NCBI GenBank assembly: GCA_021838715.1
Contig: JAKCCX010000005.1
Coordinates: 1-64,000 of the forward strand
Length of the DNA: 64,000 nucleotides
Direction of reading: 5' to 3'
Source: Pseudomonadota bacterium
Lineage (GTDB): Bacteria; Pseudomonadota; Gammaproteobacteria; Burkholderiales; Burkholderiaceae_F
The translations under genes were made by a program, and so were the position numbers. Positions 37,187 through 46,306 of this stretch are shown here, piece after piece (position 1 is the stretch's first letter; each line of letters begins with the position of its first letter). The notes under the pieces are model-generated. The model saw only the letters and a list, made by a program, of their open reading frames with translations, had not been told where the DNA came from and searched no databases.

Positions 37187-38718
37187 GTCGCGCCCGCAGC
37201 GGAGGGTGGGGAAAGGCGTGCGCCGGGGCGTTGACGGCGCTGCTGGCGGGCTGCGCCGTCGGCCCCGACTACCACCCGCCCGCCGCACCGCAGGCGAGGG
37301 GCTATGCGCCCCGGCCGATGAAACCGGTGACGGCCGCGGCGCCGGGTGTGCAAGCCGGGACGGCGCAGCGCTTCGAGACGGGCGGCGACGTCCCCTATGC
37401 CTGGTGGACGCGCTTCGGCTCGCCCCGGCTCGACGCCCTCGTCGCGCGGGCCCTGCGGAACAATCCCAACATCGCGGCGGCGCAATCCGCCCTGCATCAG
37501 GCGCAGGAAATGACTGCCGCGCAGCGGGGCTATTCGTATCCGACCGTGAGCGCGCAGTTCACGCCGCAGCGTCAATTGCTGGCGGGCAACCTGGGCGGAA
37601 ATTCCCCCGGCATCCAGGGCAACGGCACCATCATCCAGACCTGTCAGAACGCGAGCGCGCCCTACAACTGCGGCGTGACGTACAACATGTATCTCTCGCA
37701 GCTGGCGGTGGGCTTCGTCCCGGACGTCTTCGGGGCCAATGCCCGCCAGATCGAGTCCTTGCAGGCCCAGGCCGACACCGCGCGGTTCCAGATGGAGGCG
37801 GCCGCCATCGCGCTGGCGGACAATGTCGTCGCCGCGGCGGTGCAGGAGGCGGCGCTGCGCGCGCAGATCGCCGCGACCCGGCGTCTGGTCGACGCCAACG
37901 CCGAAATGCTGGCGATCCTGCGCGCCCGGTTCCGGCTGGGGTACGCGATGCGCGCGGACGTCGCCGCCCAGGAACTGGCGCTGGCGCAGGCGCGGCAGCA
38001 ACTGCCGCCGTTGCGCAAGCAGATCGAGCAGACCCGCGACCTTCTGCGCGCACTGGTGGGCGATCTGCCCGACGCGGGCGGGGATGCCGGATTTGATTTT
38101 GCCGGCCTGCGCTTGCCGACCGATCTGCCGGTGAGCCTGCCGTCGCGGCTCGTCGCGCAGCGCCCCGACGTGCGCGCGGCGGAGGCCCAGATGCATGCGG
38201 CGAGCGCGCAGGTTGGGGCGGCGATCGCCGCGCGGCTGCCGCAGTTCTCGATCGATGCGGCAGCGGGGGGGATCGCGTCGAAGATCTCGCAGATGTATTT
38301 CACCGGCGGGCCGTTCTGGGTCGTGACCGGCAACGTCGCGCAGACGCTCTTCGACGGCGGCACCTTGAAACACCACGAACGCGCGGCCAAAGCCGCGCTG
38401 CGCCAGGCGCAGGATCAGTACCGGGCGACGGTCGTCGCGGCGTTCCAGAACGTCGCCGACACGCTCCATGCGTTGCAGGCGGACGCCGATGCCTTGCGCG
38501 CCGCCGCCGACGCGGAGCGGGCGGCCGCCGCCGCCCTGGAGGTCAGCCGGCGCCAATACGATGCCGGCTATGTCGACCGCCTGGCCTTGCTGGCCGCCCG
38601 GCAGTCCTATGAGCAGGCCGCCGTCGGGCTGGTGCAGGCGCAGACCGCCCGCTACACCGATACGGCGGCGCTGTTCCTGGCGTTGGGGGGCGGGTGGTGG
38701 AATCGGCCGGCGCAATGA
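37183..38718 (+). CDS. Outer-membrane efflux channel (NodT/OprM family lipoprotein)
   Basis: The outer-membrane factor of the same operon, 511 residues. It has a lipobox LLAGC (Cys24) followed by AVGPDYHPP, the typical start of NodT-type factors. Duplicated OEP helical repeats follow (WWTRFGSPRLDALVARALRNNPNIAAAQSAL and its second half LPSRLVAQRPDVRAAEAQMHAASAQVGAAIAARLP). An insert of about 40 residues near 125-165 contains two Cys (QTCQNASAPYNCG) that could form a disulfide. It converges on gmk. Confidence 0.93.
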   Translation: MSRARSGGWGKACAGALTALLAGCAVGPDYHPPAAPQARGYAPRPMKPVTAAAPGVQAGTAQRFETGGDVPYAWWTRFGSPRLDALVARALRNNPNIAAAQSALHQAQEMTAAQRGYSYPTVSAQFTPQRQLLAGNLGGNSPGIQGNGTIIQTCQNASAPYNCGVTYNMYLSQLAVGFVPDVFGANARQIESLQAQADTARFQMEAAAIALADNVVAAAVQEAALRAQIAATRRLVDANAEMLAILRARFRLGYAMRADVAAQELALAQARQQLPPLRKQIEQTRDLLRALVGDLPDAGGDAGFDFAGLRLPTDLPVSLPSRLVAQRPDVRAAEAQMHAASAQVGAAIAARLPQFSIDAAAGGIASKISQMYFTGGPFWVVTGNVAQTLFDGGTLKHHERAAKAALRQAQDQYRATVVAAFQNVADTLHALQADADALRAAADAERAAAAALEVSRRQYDAGYVDRLALLAARQSYEQAAVGLVQAQTARYTDTAALFLALGGGWWNRPAQ

Positions 38719-38766
38719 CCGGCGTCGCCGGTCGGCGCCATCGTGCCGCCCGACGCTACCGGGTCG

Positions 38767-39471
38767 CTAGCTCCGTTTCGCCGCCGGGGCGATGCCCAGT
38801 TGTGCGAAAAGGTCGCGGTTGCGCACCGCCTGCACAGCGACCCGCAGGCGGGTTGCCGCGACCACGGCCTGCAGTTCCGACAGCGCCACGTCGAAATCGC
38901 GGTTGACGATGACGTAGTCGGCGTCGGGCGCGTGGGCGATTTCCTCGGCTGCACCCTCCAGCCGTCGGCGGATCACCGCTTCGCTGTCCTGTCCACGCTT
39001 GTGCAGGCGTTCGGCCAGGGCTTCCATCGACGGCGGGAGGATGAAGATTTCCACCGCCGGCGGGAAGAGCGCCTTGACCTGGGCTGCACCTTGCCAGTCG
39101 ATTTCCAGCAGCACGTCGGTCCCCGCGGCGAGAAACTCCTCGATCACCCGGCGGGAGGTGCCGTAGTGGTTGCCATGGACCTGTGCGGTTTCGAGGAAGT
39201 CGCCGTGCTCCTTGCGCCGCTGGAAGTCCTCGACGGTGAGGAAGTGGTATTCGCGGCCGTTCACCTCTCCCGGCCGCGGTGCGCGCGTGGTGCAGGAGAT
39301 CGACAGCGAGAGCTGCGGGTCGCGGGCGAGCAGCGCGTTGACGAGGGAGGACTTGCCGGCGCCGGATGGCGCGACGACGAGGAATAGCTGGCCGGCGGAT
39401 CCAGCGTTGGGCACATTCGGTACCGGTTGCATGGTGATGGTCTTGGCGTTGGACGGATCGGAGTTTGGCAT
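38767..39471 (-). CDS. gmk: Guanylate kinase
   Basis: Gmk phosphorylates GMP to GDP. The 234-residue protein has the P-loop [10 protein letters not shown] (about residues 34-43), the GMP-binding region [19 protein letters not shown], and [16 protein letters not shown] 39471 gives an N-terminal extension of about 25 residues; an internal ATG at 39432 would remove part of it. Its common downstream partners rpoZ and spoT are not here; the efflux operon converges on it instead. Confidence 0.96.
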   Translation of the reverse strand: MPNSDPSNAKTITMQPVPNVPNAGSAGQLFLVVAPSGAGKSSLVNALLARDPQLSLSISCTTRAPRPGEVNGREYHFLTVEDFQRRKEHGDFLETAQVHGNHYGTSRRVIEEFLAAGTDVLLEIDWQGAAQVKALFPPAVEIFILPPSMEALAERLHKRGQDSEAVIRRRLEGAAEEIAHAPDADYVIVNRDFDVALSELQAVVAATRLRVAVQAVRNRDLFAQLGIAPAAKRS

Positions 39472-39516
39472 GAAGCAGATCCGGATTCCCGGCGTCGCGG
39501 CCGAACCGGTCGACGA

Positions 39517-40629
39517 TCAGTTCGGAGGATGGCGTTCGAGGATCGCCAGCAGGGCCATTCCGCGGCGGTCGGGTCCGAATGCATACCGGTCCGACGGCGG
39601 ACGCCCGAACCCCCATATCGCGGCCATCTGCACTCCGCTGTCGGCGACTTGCTGGATCGACTTGCGCTCGGGAGTCTGACCGGAAAATCCGAATTCGCCG
39701 AGGAACACGGGCCGGCAGGCCTGACGGCTGCGGCGCACGATCATCGGCAACGCATCGAAGATCGTGCCGCGGTCCCATGGGCGTGCGGCCGGCTTCTCGG
39801 GGTAGACATGGATGGATGCGACCGCGATTCCCGGGGCCGTTTCGGCGGCGAGGGCGCGGAGGAAATCCGCGTGTCCGTCCGGTGTCCAGCCGGCGTGCTC
39901 GAAGAGATGTTCGGCGGCGGGGCGCGGCAGGGCATTGCCCGAGTCGAAGAGATGGCGGTCGCCTGCCGCCCGCAGCGTGGCCGCGAGGCGCCGGTTCAGC
40001 GCCACCAAGCCCGCACGCGAGTGGCGCGCTCGGGGGAAATCGATCTGGAGGTTTCCTTCGTTGGTGAACTCGACGAGCCAGATCGTCGGGTCGCTGCCGA
40101 AACGCCGACCGAATTCGCGCAACACCGCGTCGAGAAATGCCGACGTCCGGCTTGCCGGGTTGCGGCTCGCCGACGGCGGTTCCCCGAAAAAAACGGAATA
40201 TGGGTCGACGTTCCAGAAGACGTCCACTACCGCCCCGATGTGCCGCGCGCGCAGATCGGCCAGAAATATGCCAAGGCGGTCGAAGTATCGCTTGCGGTGG
40301 GCGACGAAATCGCCGATTTGGGGGGCCGGCGTACCGGGCTGATACCGGGCCCAGGGACCAAACGCCATCCGGATGAAGGGCACCTTGGCCGCGGCGAGCG
40401 CATCGAGGTAGGGAAGGTAGGCGCCGCGATCGCCGTCCCGGGAAAATTTCCAGAAGCCGTTGACGAAATTGACGCCGATCGCCTTCACCGGGCCGCGATC
40501 GTCGACAATGCGGCAATCCGAGATATGCAGAAGACCGTCGGCCCGCGCTTCGCCGCCAATGCAGAACAGCGCGATCACGCAGGCTGCCGCGTGGCGCGCG
40601 GATCGAAGGCGCTTTGGCAGCTTCGACAT
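39517..40629 (-). CDS. Secreted GH5-like glycoside hydrolase
   Basis: A 370-residue exported protein with a signal peptide ending near residue 31 (GGEARA-DG). The (beta/alpha)8 GH5 fold is suggested by GVNFVNGFWKF, VPFIRMAFGPW, the acid/base Glu in LVEFTNEGN (Asn190-Glu191) and the nucleophile Glu in PVFLGEFGFSG (Glu312). Substrate cannot be predicted from sequence; beta-1,4-glucan, mannan or exopolysaccharide are all possible. The gene sits between yicC and gmk, two housekeeping genes that are normally near neighbours. Near-palindromic spacing gives no obvious promoter. Confidence 0.75.
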   Translation of the reverse strand: MSKLPKRLRSARHAAACVIALFCIGGEARADGLLHISDCRIVDDRGPVKAIGVNFVNGFWKFSRDGDRGAYLPYLDALAAAKVPFIRMAFGPWARYQPGTPAPQIGDFVAHRKRYFDRLGIFLADLRARHIGAVVDVFWNVDPYSVFFGEPPSASRNPASRTSAFLDAVLREFGRRFGSDPTIWLVEFTNEGNLQIDFPRARHSRAGLVALNRRLAATLRAAGDRHLFDSGNALPRPAAEHLFEHAGWTPDGHADFLRALAAETAPGIAVASIHVYPEKPAARPWDRGTIFDALPMIVRRSRQACRPVFLGEFGFSGQTPERKSIQQVADSGVQMAAIWGFGRPPSDRYAFGPDRRGMALLAILERHPPN

Positions 40630-40677
40630 CCGATGAATCCATTTTCCCGGGGCGGTCGCGTGGCGCGCGGGTGCGCG

Positions 40678-41577
40678 CTACTCGAGGTTCTGCACCTGCT
40701 CCCGCATCTGTTCGATGAGCAGCTTCAGTTCGACGGCCGCGGTCGTCATCTCGATCGCGCTTGCCTTCGACGCGATGGTGTTGGCTTCGCGGTTGAGTTC
40801 CTGCATCAGGAAGTCGAGCCGGCGCCCCACGCCGCCGCCGGCGTCGAGCGTGCGGCGGACTTCGGCGACGTGCGCGCCCAGGCGATCCATCTCTTCGGCG
40901 ACGTCGGCGCGCATGCCGTGCATCGTCAACTCCTGGCGGATGCGGTCCGAGAGTTCTTCGCGCGCGATGCCGCTGCCGGCCAACGCGTTGCCGAGCGCCT
41001 GGGTCATGCGCTCGTTGAGGCGCCGCTCCATTTCGGCGAGGATCCGGGGAACGAGGGTACGCAGTTGCACCAGGATCTCGTCGATCCGGGTGCAGCGTTC
41101 GCGCAGTGCCGTACGCAATTGCGCGCCTTCGCGCAGGCGCGATTGGCGCAAGCCTTGCAAGGCTTCGTCGAATGCGGCCAGCAGAGGCTCGCGCCAGGAC
41201 TCGGCGGCGGCATCGCCGGTTTCGATGACCCCGGGCCAGCGCAGGATCTCGCCGACGTCGAGCGGCCGGGCATCGGTGGCCACCTTGGCAACCGAACGCC
41301 CCAGTTCCAGCAGATGGGTGAGCGCCGTCGGGTTGATCCGGGCGCCGCTGGCGGTCGGATCGCGGCCGAGGGCCACGCGGCAGTCGAGCTTGCCGCGCGA
41401 AATGGCCGCGCCGATGCGCTCGCGGATCACCGGCTCCGTGGCGCGGACCTCATCCGGAAGGCGGAGGGAAAGCTCCAAAAAGCGTCCGTTTACGGACCGG
41501 ATTTCGACGGTTACCGTGCCGGAAGTCGTGGTTTTCGTCGCATCGGCAAAGCCGGTCATGCTTGCCACATCACCCAT
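40678..41577 (-). CDS. yicC: YicC-family endoribonuclease
   Basis: A 299-residue YicC protein, described in E. coli as an endoribonuclease that affects sRNA stability. It has the family N-terminus (SMTGFADATK), VEIRSVNGRFLELSLRLPDE and the DUF1732 C-terminus (MHGMRADVAEEMDRLGAHVAEVR, then GRRLDFLMQELNREANTIASKA). ATG 41577 places the SMTGF motif at residue 6, as usual. It is divergent from the kinase gene 77 bp away. Confidence 0.95.
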   Translation of the reverse strand: MGDVASMTGFADATKTTTSGTVTVEIRSVNGRFLELSLRLPDEVRATEPVIRERIGAAISRGKLDCRVALGRDPTASGARINPTALTHLLELGRSVAKVATDARPLDVGEILRWPGVIETGDAAAESWREPLLAAFDEALQGLRQSRLREGAQLRTALRERCTRIDEILVQLRTLVPRILAEMERRLNERMTQALGNALAGSGIAREELSDRIRQELTMHGMRADVAEEMDRLGAHVAEVRRTLDAGGGVGRRLDFLMQELNREANTIASKASAIEMTTAAVELKLLIEQMREQVQNLE

Positions 41578-41653
41578 GCGGGGGCCTCGTTTCTATGGGA
41601 TGAAAGGAAAATCGGGTACCCTTCGCGGGAACCCCGGCGAACCTGTATTCACC

Positions 41654-42649
41654 ATGGCGTCCCAGACCAATTCGGCCCTTCCCGAAGGGTTTCAACTCGG
41701 CAGCTATCGAATTGTAAAGAAGATATCGAGCGGCGGCTTCTCGATCGTCTACCTTGCGCAGGATGAGCACGGCAATTCGGTCGCGATCAAGGAATACATG
41801 CCGGCGACGCTGGCGCAGCGCAAGCCGGGCGAGCTTGCGCCGTATGTTCCGCCGGAGAGCTTGAACACCTACCGCATCGGCCTGAAGTGCTTCTTCGAGG
41901 AGGGGCGGGCGCTGGCGTCGATCTACCACCCCAACGTCGTGCGCGTGCTCAACTTCTTCCGCGGCAACGACACCGTCTACATGGTGATGCAGTACGAGTC
42001 CGGGCGGTCGCTCCAGGAGCACGTGCTGCGCAACCGCAACAAAGACCAGAAGGACGTGCTGTCCGAGCGGTTCATCCGCCGCGTGTTCACCCAGGTGATG
42101 AACGGACTGCGCGAGGTCCACGCGAACCGCCTGCTGCACCTGGACGTCAAGCCGGCCAACATCTATCTGCGGATGGACGGCGCGCCGATCCTGCTCGATT
42201 TCGGCGCTGCGCGCCAGACGCTGCAGCGCGATTTCAGCAAGGTCTATCCGATGTACACGCCGGGGTTCGCCGCGCCCGAGCTCTACAAGCGCGATGCCGA
42301 ACTCGGCCCCTGGACCGACGTCTACAGTGTCGGCGCCTGCATCTATGCCTGCATGTCGGGCATGCCGGCGCAGGAGGCCGACCAGCGCATGAAGGGGGAC
42401 AAGATGCCCCAGGCGTTGCGGTCGTTCCGCGGCCTGTACTCGAACGAACTGATCTCGATGACCGAGCGCTGCCTGCGCCTGAATTCGCTGGAGCGGCCGC
42501 AGACGGTGTATGCGGTGCAGAAGGAATTGCTCAACAACGTGCCGGAAGTCCCCGAGTTCTCGGTGTTCGAGCGCGCCGGGGCGCGCGTGCGCCACTTCCA
42601 GGAGCGTCTTTCGCAATTCGCGAAGGACCACGACATCACCTGGTTCTGA
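41654..42649 (+). CDS. Soluble Ser/Thr protein kinase (Hanks type)
   Basis: A 331-residue eukaryotic-like kinase without membrane segments or sensor domain. It has the glycine loop ISSGGFSIVY (residues 24-33), VAIKEY with the ATP-binding Lys46, the catalytic loop HLDVKPANIYL (Asp164) and the metal-binding LLDFGAAR (Asp182). The catalytic loop reads HLD rather than HRD, which is common in this bacterial subgroup. It is followed after 6 bases by a PP2C phosphatase, so the two form a reversible phosphorylation switch. The target is unknown. Confidence 0.93.
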   Translation: MASQTNSALPEGFQLGSYRIVKKISSGGFSIVYLAQDEHGNSVAIKEYMPATLAQRKPGELAPYVPPESLNTYRIGLKCFFEEGRALASIYHPNVVRVLNFFRGNDTVYMVMQYESGRSLQEHVLRNRNKDQKDVLSERFIRRVFTQVMNGLREVHANRLLHLDVKPANIYLRMDGAPILLDFGAARQTLQRDFSKVYPMYTPGFAAPELYKRDAELGPWTDVYSVGACIYACMSGMPAQEADQRMKGDKMPQALRSFRGLYSNELISMTERCLRLNSLERPQTVYAVQKELLNNVPEVPEFSVFERAGARVRHFQERLSQFAKDHDITWF

Positions 42650-42655
42650 CCGATC

Positions 42656-43591
42656 ATGCGGTTCTCCATCTATCAGGAAAGCAAGATCGGCGGCCGCAAG
42701 GTCAATCAGGACCGCATGGGCTATCTGTACACCCGCGACTGCCTGCTGATGGTGGTGGCGGATGGCATGGGCGGCCATGCGCGCGGCGAGGTGGCGGCCC
42801 AACTGACCGTGCAGACGGTGGCGGCGATGTTCGAGCGCGAGGCCAAACCCCGGCTGGCGAATCCGGCGCGCTTTCTCGAGAATGCGATCCAGGTGGCGCA
42901 CCGCGAACTGCACCGCTATCGCGCCGAGCATGGGATGCCGGAGGCGCCGCGTACGACGATCGTGGTGTGCGTCGTGCAGCATGGCGTGGCGACCTGGGCG
43001 CATGCCGGCGATTCCCGGTTGTACTGGATCCGCGACGGTGCGATCGTCGACCGCACGCTCGACCATTCGCGTGTGCACCATCTCGTGAGTTCGGGACTGA
43101 TCCGGGCGGAAGACGCGAAGGATCATCCGGAGCGCAACCGGATCTTCAATTGCCTGGGAGCCGACATCGATCCGGTGGTGCAGATCGGCAAGCCGGCCAC
43201 CCTGCGCTTCGGCGACGTGCTGCTGCTGTGCACGGACGGCTTGTGGGGTAGCCTGTCGGATCGCGAGGTCGTCGGCCCGTTCACCGGGCAGACGGTGATG
43301 CGCGCCGTGCCGGACCTGGTGGAGACGGCGCTCGCGGCCGGCGGCCCCGAGGCCGACAACTGCACGGCCATGGCGATGTCCTGGGCCGGCGCCGCGGTCG
43401 ACGACTGGATGGGCGGCCGCGACTTCGGCGTGTCGACGCGGGAGATCCCCGAGGGTGCGATCGCGTCGACGGTGCAGATGCCGCGCGCCGGAGAGGACCC
43501 GGGCGTGCTCACCGACCAGCAGATCGACGAGGCGATCTCGGAAATTCAGAACGCGATTCAACGGAGTTCAAAATGGGTGCGGGGACAGTGA
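42656..43591 (+). CDS. PP2C-family protein phosphatase
   Basis: A 311-residue metal-dependent Ser/Thr phosphatase. Motifs are [52 protein letters not shown] and [10 protein letters not shown], covering the metal-coordinating Asp residues. The C-terminal ~45 residues are not part of the PP2C fold. It pairs with the upstream kinase. The 3' end overlaps the rph start by 19 bases. Confidence 0.94.
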   Translation: MRFSIYQESKIGGRKVNQDRMGYLYTRDCLLMVVADGMGGHARGEVAAQLTVQTVAAMFEREAKPRLANPARFLENAIQVAHRELHRYRAEHGMPEAPRTTIVVCVVQHGVATWAHAGDSRLYWIRDGAIVDRTLDHSRVHHLVSSGLIRAEDAKDHPERNRIFNCLGADIDPVVQIGKPATLRFGDVLLLCTDGLWGSLSDREVVGPFTGQTVMRAVPDLVETALAAGGPEADNCTAMAMSWAGAAVDDWMGGRDFGVSTREIPEGAIASTVQMPRAGEDPGVLTDQQIDEAISEIQNAIQRSSKWVRGQ

Positions 43592-44310
43592 TGGTTCGGG
43601 GTGGAAGCCGCGGTGTCGACGAAATGCGGCCGGTGGCCATCCAGCGCGGGGCGACGCGCCATGCCGAAGGGTCGGTGCTGGTGTCGTTCGGCGATACGAA
43701 GGTGCTGTGCACGGCCTCGGTGACGGACGGCGTGCCGTCCTTCCTGCGCGGCAAGGGCCAGGGCTGGCTCACCGCCGAGTACGGCATGCTGCCGCGTGCC
43801 ACCGGCACGCGCAGCGAGCGCGAGGCGGTGCGCGGCAAACAGAACGGGCGCACGATCGAAATCCAGCGGCTGATCGGACGCAGCCTGCGTTGCGTCGTCG
43901 ATATGGCGGCGCTCGGCGAACGCACGATCCAGATCGACTGCGACGTGCTGCAGGCCGACGGCGGCACGCGCACCGCATCGATCACCGGGGCATACGTCGC
44001 CCTGGTCGATGCCGTGCGCTGGATGCGGACGCGGTTCGATCTCCCGGCCGATCCGTTGCGCGACGCGGTGGCGGCGGTGTCGGTGGGGATCGTCGACGGG
44101 GCGGTGCTCCTCGATCTCGACTATGCGGAGGACTCGCGCTGCGATACCGACATGAACGTCGTGATGACCGGCGCCGGCGGCTTCGTCGAGGTCCAGGGGA
44201 CGGCCGAGGGGGCGGCGTTCCCGCGTGCGCAACTCGATGCGATGCTCGCATGCGCGGAGGGCGGAATCCGGCAACTGCTCTCGGCCCAGCGGGCGGCGCT
44301 GGGCGCATGA
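43573..44310 (+). CDS. rph: Ribonuclease PH
   Basis: RNase PH is a phosphorolytic 3'-5' exoribonuclease that trims tRNA ends. The 245-residue protein shows [29 protein letters not shown] in two segments, [35 protein letters not shown] and [12 protein letters not shown] 43573 has GGAG at -8 and overlaps the phosphatase gene; a second ATG at 43591 is possible. Its stop overlaps rdgB (ATGA). Confidence 0.97.
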   Translation: MGAGTVMVRGGSRGVDEMRPVAIQRGATRHAEGSVLVSFGDTKVLCTASVTDGVPSFLRGKGQGWLTAEYGMLPRATGTRSEREAVRGKQNGRTIEIQRLIGRSLRCVVDMAALGERTIQIDCDVLQADGGTRTASITGAYVALVDAVRWMRTRFDLPADPLRDAVAAVSVGIVDGAVLLDLDYAEDSRCDTDMNVVMTGAGGFVEVQGTAEGAAFPRAQLDAMLACAEGGIRQLLSAQRAALGA

Positions 44311-44954
44311 CCGCCGGCAGCTCCGATCCCGGGGCGAGGGCCGGGAAGGACGATGCGGCGCGCCGCATCGTGCTGGCATCGAACAACGCGGGCAAGTTGG
44401 CCGAGCTGCAGGCGCTGCTGGCGCCCCTCGGCGTCGCGGTGCGCACGCAAGGCAGCCTCGGCATCGCGGCGGCGGACGAGCCGCATGAGACTTTTCTGGA
44501 AAATGCGCTCGCCAAGGCGCGCCACGCGGCACGCCTCAGCGGGCTGCCGGCGCTGGCCGACGATTCCGGTCTGTGCTGCGATGCCTTGCACGGCGCGCCG
44601 GGCGTGCGCTCCGCGCGCTTCGCCGGCGAGCACGCGAGCGATGCCGAGAACAATGCGCTGCTCGTGCGCATGCTCGACGGCGTTGCCGATCGCGCGGCCC
44701 ACTACGCGTGCGTCGTGGTCGCGGTGCGCGCCGCCGCGGACCCCGAGCCGCTGGTTGCGGAGGGGCGCTGGAACGGCCGCATCGTCGACCAGCCGGCGGG
44801 CGCGGGCGGTTTCGGCTATGACCCGTATTTCGGGCTTCCGGAGTCTGGTTGCACCGCGGCCCAACTCGATCCGGCGGCAAAGAATCGCGTCAGCCATCGC
44901 GGCCAGGCGATGCGGGCGATGGCGGAACTGCTGCGGGTGCGCTGGGGGTGGTAG
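44307..44954 (+). CDS. rdgB: dITP/XTP pyrophosphatase (RdgB/HAM1)
   Basis: RdgB hydrolyses non-canonical purine triphosphates and keeps inosine and xanthosine out of DNA. The 215-residue protein has [57 protein letters not shown] and [10 protein letters not shown] short N-terminal extension of about 20 residues precedes the fold. Its stop lies inside the start region of hemW. Confidence 0.96.
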   Translation: MTAGSSDPGARAGKDDAARRIVLASNNAGKLAELQALLAPLGVAVRTQGSLGIAAADEPHETFLENALAKARHAARLSGLPALADDSGLCCDALHGAPGVRSARFAGEHASDAENNALLVRMLDGVADRAAHYACVVVAVRAAADPEPLVAEGRWNGRIVDQPAGAGGFGYDPYFGLPESGCTAAQLDPAAKNRVSHRGQAMRAMAELLRVRWGW

Positions 44955-46141
44955 CAACGATCCTGCCCCCACTTTCCCTGTACATCCACGTTCCGTGGTG
45001 CGTCCGGAAGTGCCCCTATTGCGATTTCAACTCCCATGCCGTGCCCGCCGGCGAGGCGATCCCCGAGCAGGCCTATCTCGATGCCCTGATCGGGGATCTC
45101 GAATCGACCTTGCCGGCGGTATGGGGCCGCACGGTGCGCAGCGTGTTCTTCGGCGGCGGCACGCCGGGGCTGTTGTCGGGGCCGGGGGTCGCGCGGCTGC
45201 TGGCGGAAATCCGCGCCCGCATCACGCTCGAACCGGGGTGCGAGATCACGCTGGAAACCAACCCCGGCGCGCTGGAGGAGGGACGGTATGCGGCGTTTCG
45301 CGACGCCGGCGTGAACCGCCTCTCGATCGGCGTGCAGTCCTTCGATGACGCCAGCCTGCGCCGGCTGGGCCGGGTGCACGACGGCGGGCAGGCCGAGCGG
45401 GCGATCGAATCGGCGTTGCGCTCATTCGACAACGTCAATCTGGATCTGATGATCGGCCTTCCCGGCCAGGCGGAAGCGGCGGCACGACAGGACGTCGTGC
45501 GCGCGCTGGGATTCGGGACGACGCATCTGTCGGTCTATCAGTTGACGATCGAAGCCAACACCGTGTTTGCCAAGTTTCCGCCGCCGTTGCCGGAGGAGGA
45601 TGTCGTGGCGCGGGCCCAGGAGGAAATCGACGGCCTGCTCGCGCAGGCGGGGTTCGAACATTACGAGGTGTCGGCCTATGCGCGGCCGGGGCGGCGCTGC
45701 CGGCACAACCTCAACTACTGGATGTTCGGCGATTACCTCGGCATCGGCGCCGGCGCGCACGCCAAGGTCACCTCGCCGGGAGGGGGCGTGCTGCGCGAAG
45801 AGCGATTCCGCGCGCCGGAGTCCTACCTGCGCAACGCCGTGCAGGGGCAATTCGTTTCCCAGCGTCGCATGGTGGCTGCCGACGATCTCGTCTTCGAATT
45901 CGCGCTCAACGCGTTTCGCCTGCGGGACGGTTTTGCGCCGTCCCTGTTGGCGGAGCGCACCGGCCTCGGCCCGGAGAAGTTCGAGCCCGGGCTGCGGGAG
46001 GGCGTGCGGCGCGGGTTGATCGCGCGGCATCCGGAGCGGATCGCGCCGACCGGGCTGGGAATGCGCTTCCTGAACGACCTGCAGGCGCTCTTCCTGCCGG
46101 CGGGCGACGGTGGTGCATCCGAAGTCGCCGCGGACTCGTGA
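44948..46141 (+). CDS. hemW: HemW-like radical SAM haem chaperone
   Basis: HemW is a radical SAM protein related to HemN that binds haem. The 397-residue protein has the [4Fe-4S] motif in WCVRKCPYCDFNSH, FFGGGTP, NRLSIGVQSF, and the HemW-type CRHNLNYW. It lacks the C-terminal features of coproporphyrinogen dehydrogenase, so HemW is preferred to HemN. GTG 44948 starts inside the rdgB stop and places the cluster close to the N-terminus as in HemW. Confidence 0.93.
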   Translation: MVATILPPLSLYIHVPWCVRKCPYCDFNSHAVPAGEAIPEQAYLDALIGDLESTLPAVWGRTVRSVFFGGGTPGLLSGPGVARLLAEIRARITLEPGCEITLETNPGALEEGRYAAFRDAGVNRLSIGVQSFDDASLRRLGRVHDGGQAERAIESALRSFDNVNLDLMIGLPGQAEAAARQDVVRALGFGTTHLSVYQLTIEANTVFAKFPPPLPEEDVVARAQEEIDGLLAQAGFEHYEVSAYARPGRRCRHNLNYWMFGDYLGIGAGAHAKVTSPGGGVLREERFRAPESYLRNAVQGQFVSQRRMVAADDLVFEFALNAFRLRDGFAPSLLAERTGLGPEKFEPGLREGVRRGLIARHPERIAPTGLGMRFLNDLQALFLPAGDGGASEVAADS

Positions 46142-46150
46142 TGGGCGATC

Positions 46151-46180
46151 TTGGTGCGAAACCGCACCAAGATGGTGCGC
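46151..46180 (+). promoter_or_regulatory. NtrC-binding sites upstream of glnA
   Basis: GCACCAAGATGGTGC (within 46163-46180) matches the NtrC dyad GCACC-N5-GGTGC exactly. An overlapping inverted repeat TTGGTGCG (46151-46158) with CGCACCAA (46163-46170) adds a second dyad. The centres are roughly 100 bases upstream of the predicted sigma-54 start, a normal enhancer distance. Confidence 0.85.
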
Positions 46181-46241
46181 CCGGGCTTGTCCGCCGGCGG
46201 GCGGACAGCAGAAAGCCGTTCCGCTTTCGCAAGGAACTTAC

Positions 46242-46256
46242 AGGCATAATTCCTGC
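46242..46256 (+). promoter_or_regulatory. Candidate sigma-54 promoter of glnA
   Basis: AGGCAT-N5-CTGC has the invariant GG and GC exactly 10 bases apart and fits TGGCAC-N5-TTGC with three mismatches. It lies 50 bases before the glnA start and downstream of the NtrC sites. Confidence 0.6.
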
Positions 46257-46306
46257 TTGCATATTTTCCCGTTCAGCGGTTTTCTAATTTTGGAGGAGAG
46301 GAATCG

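Noticed and set aside
38717-38733. GACCGGC/GCCGGTC inverted repeat between the OMF gene and gmk as a terminator
   Set aside because: Short stem with no T-run on either strand; too common in DNA of this GC content.
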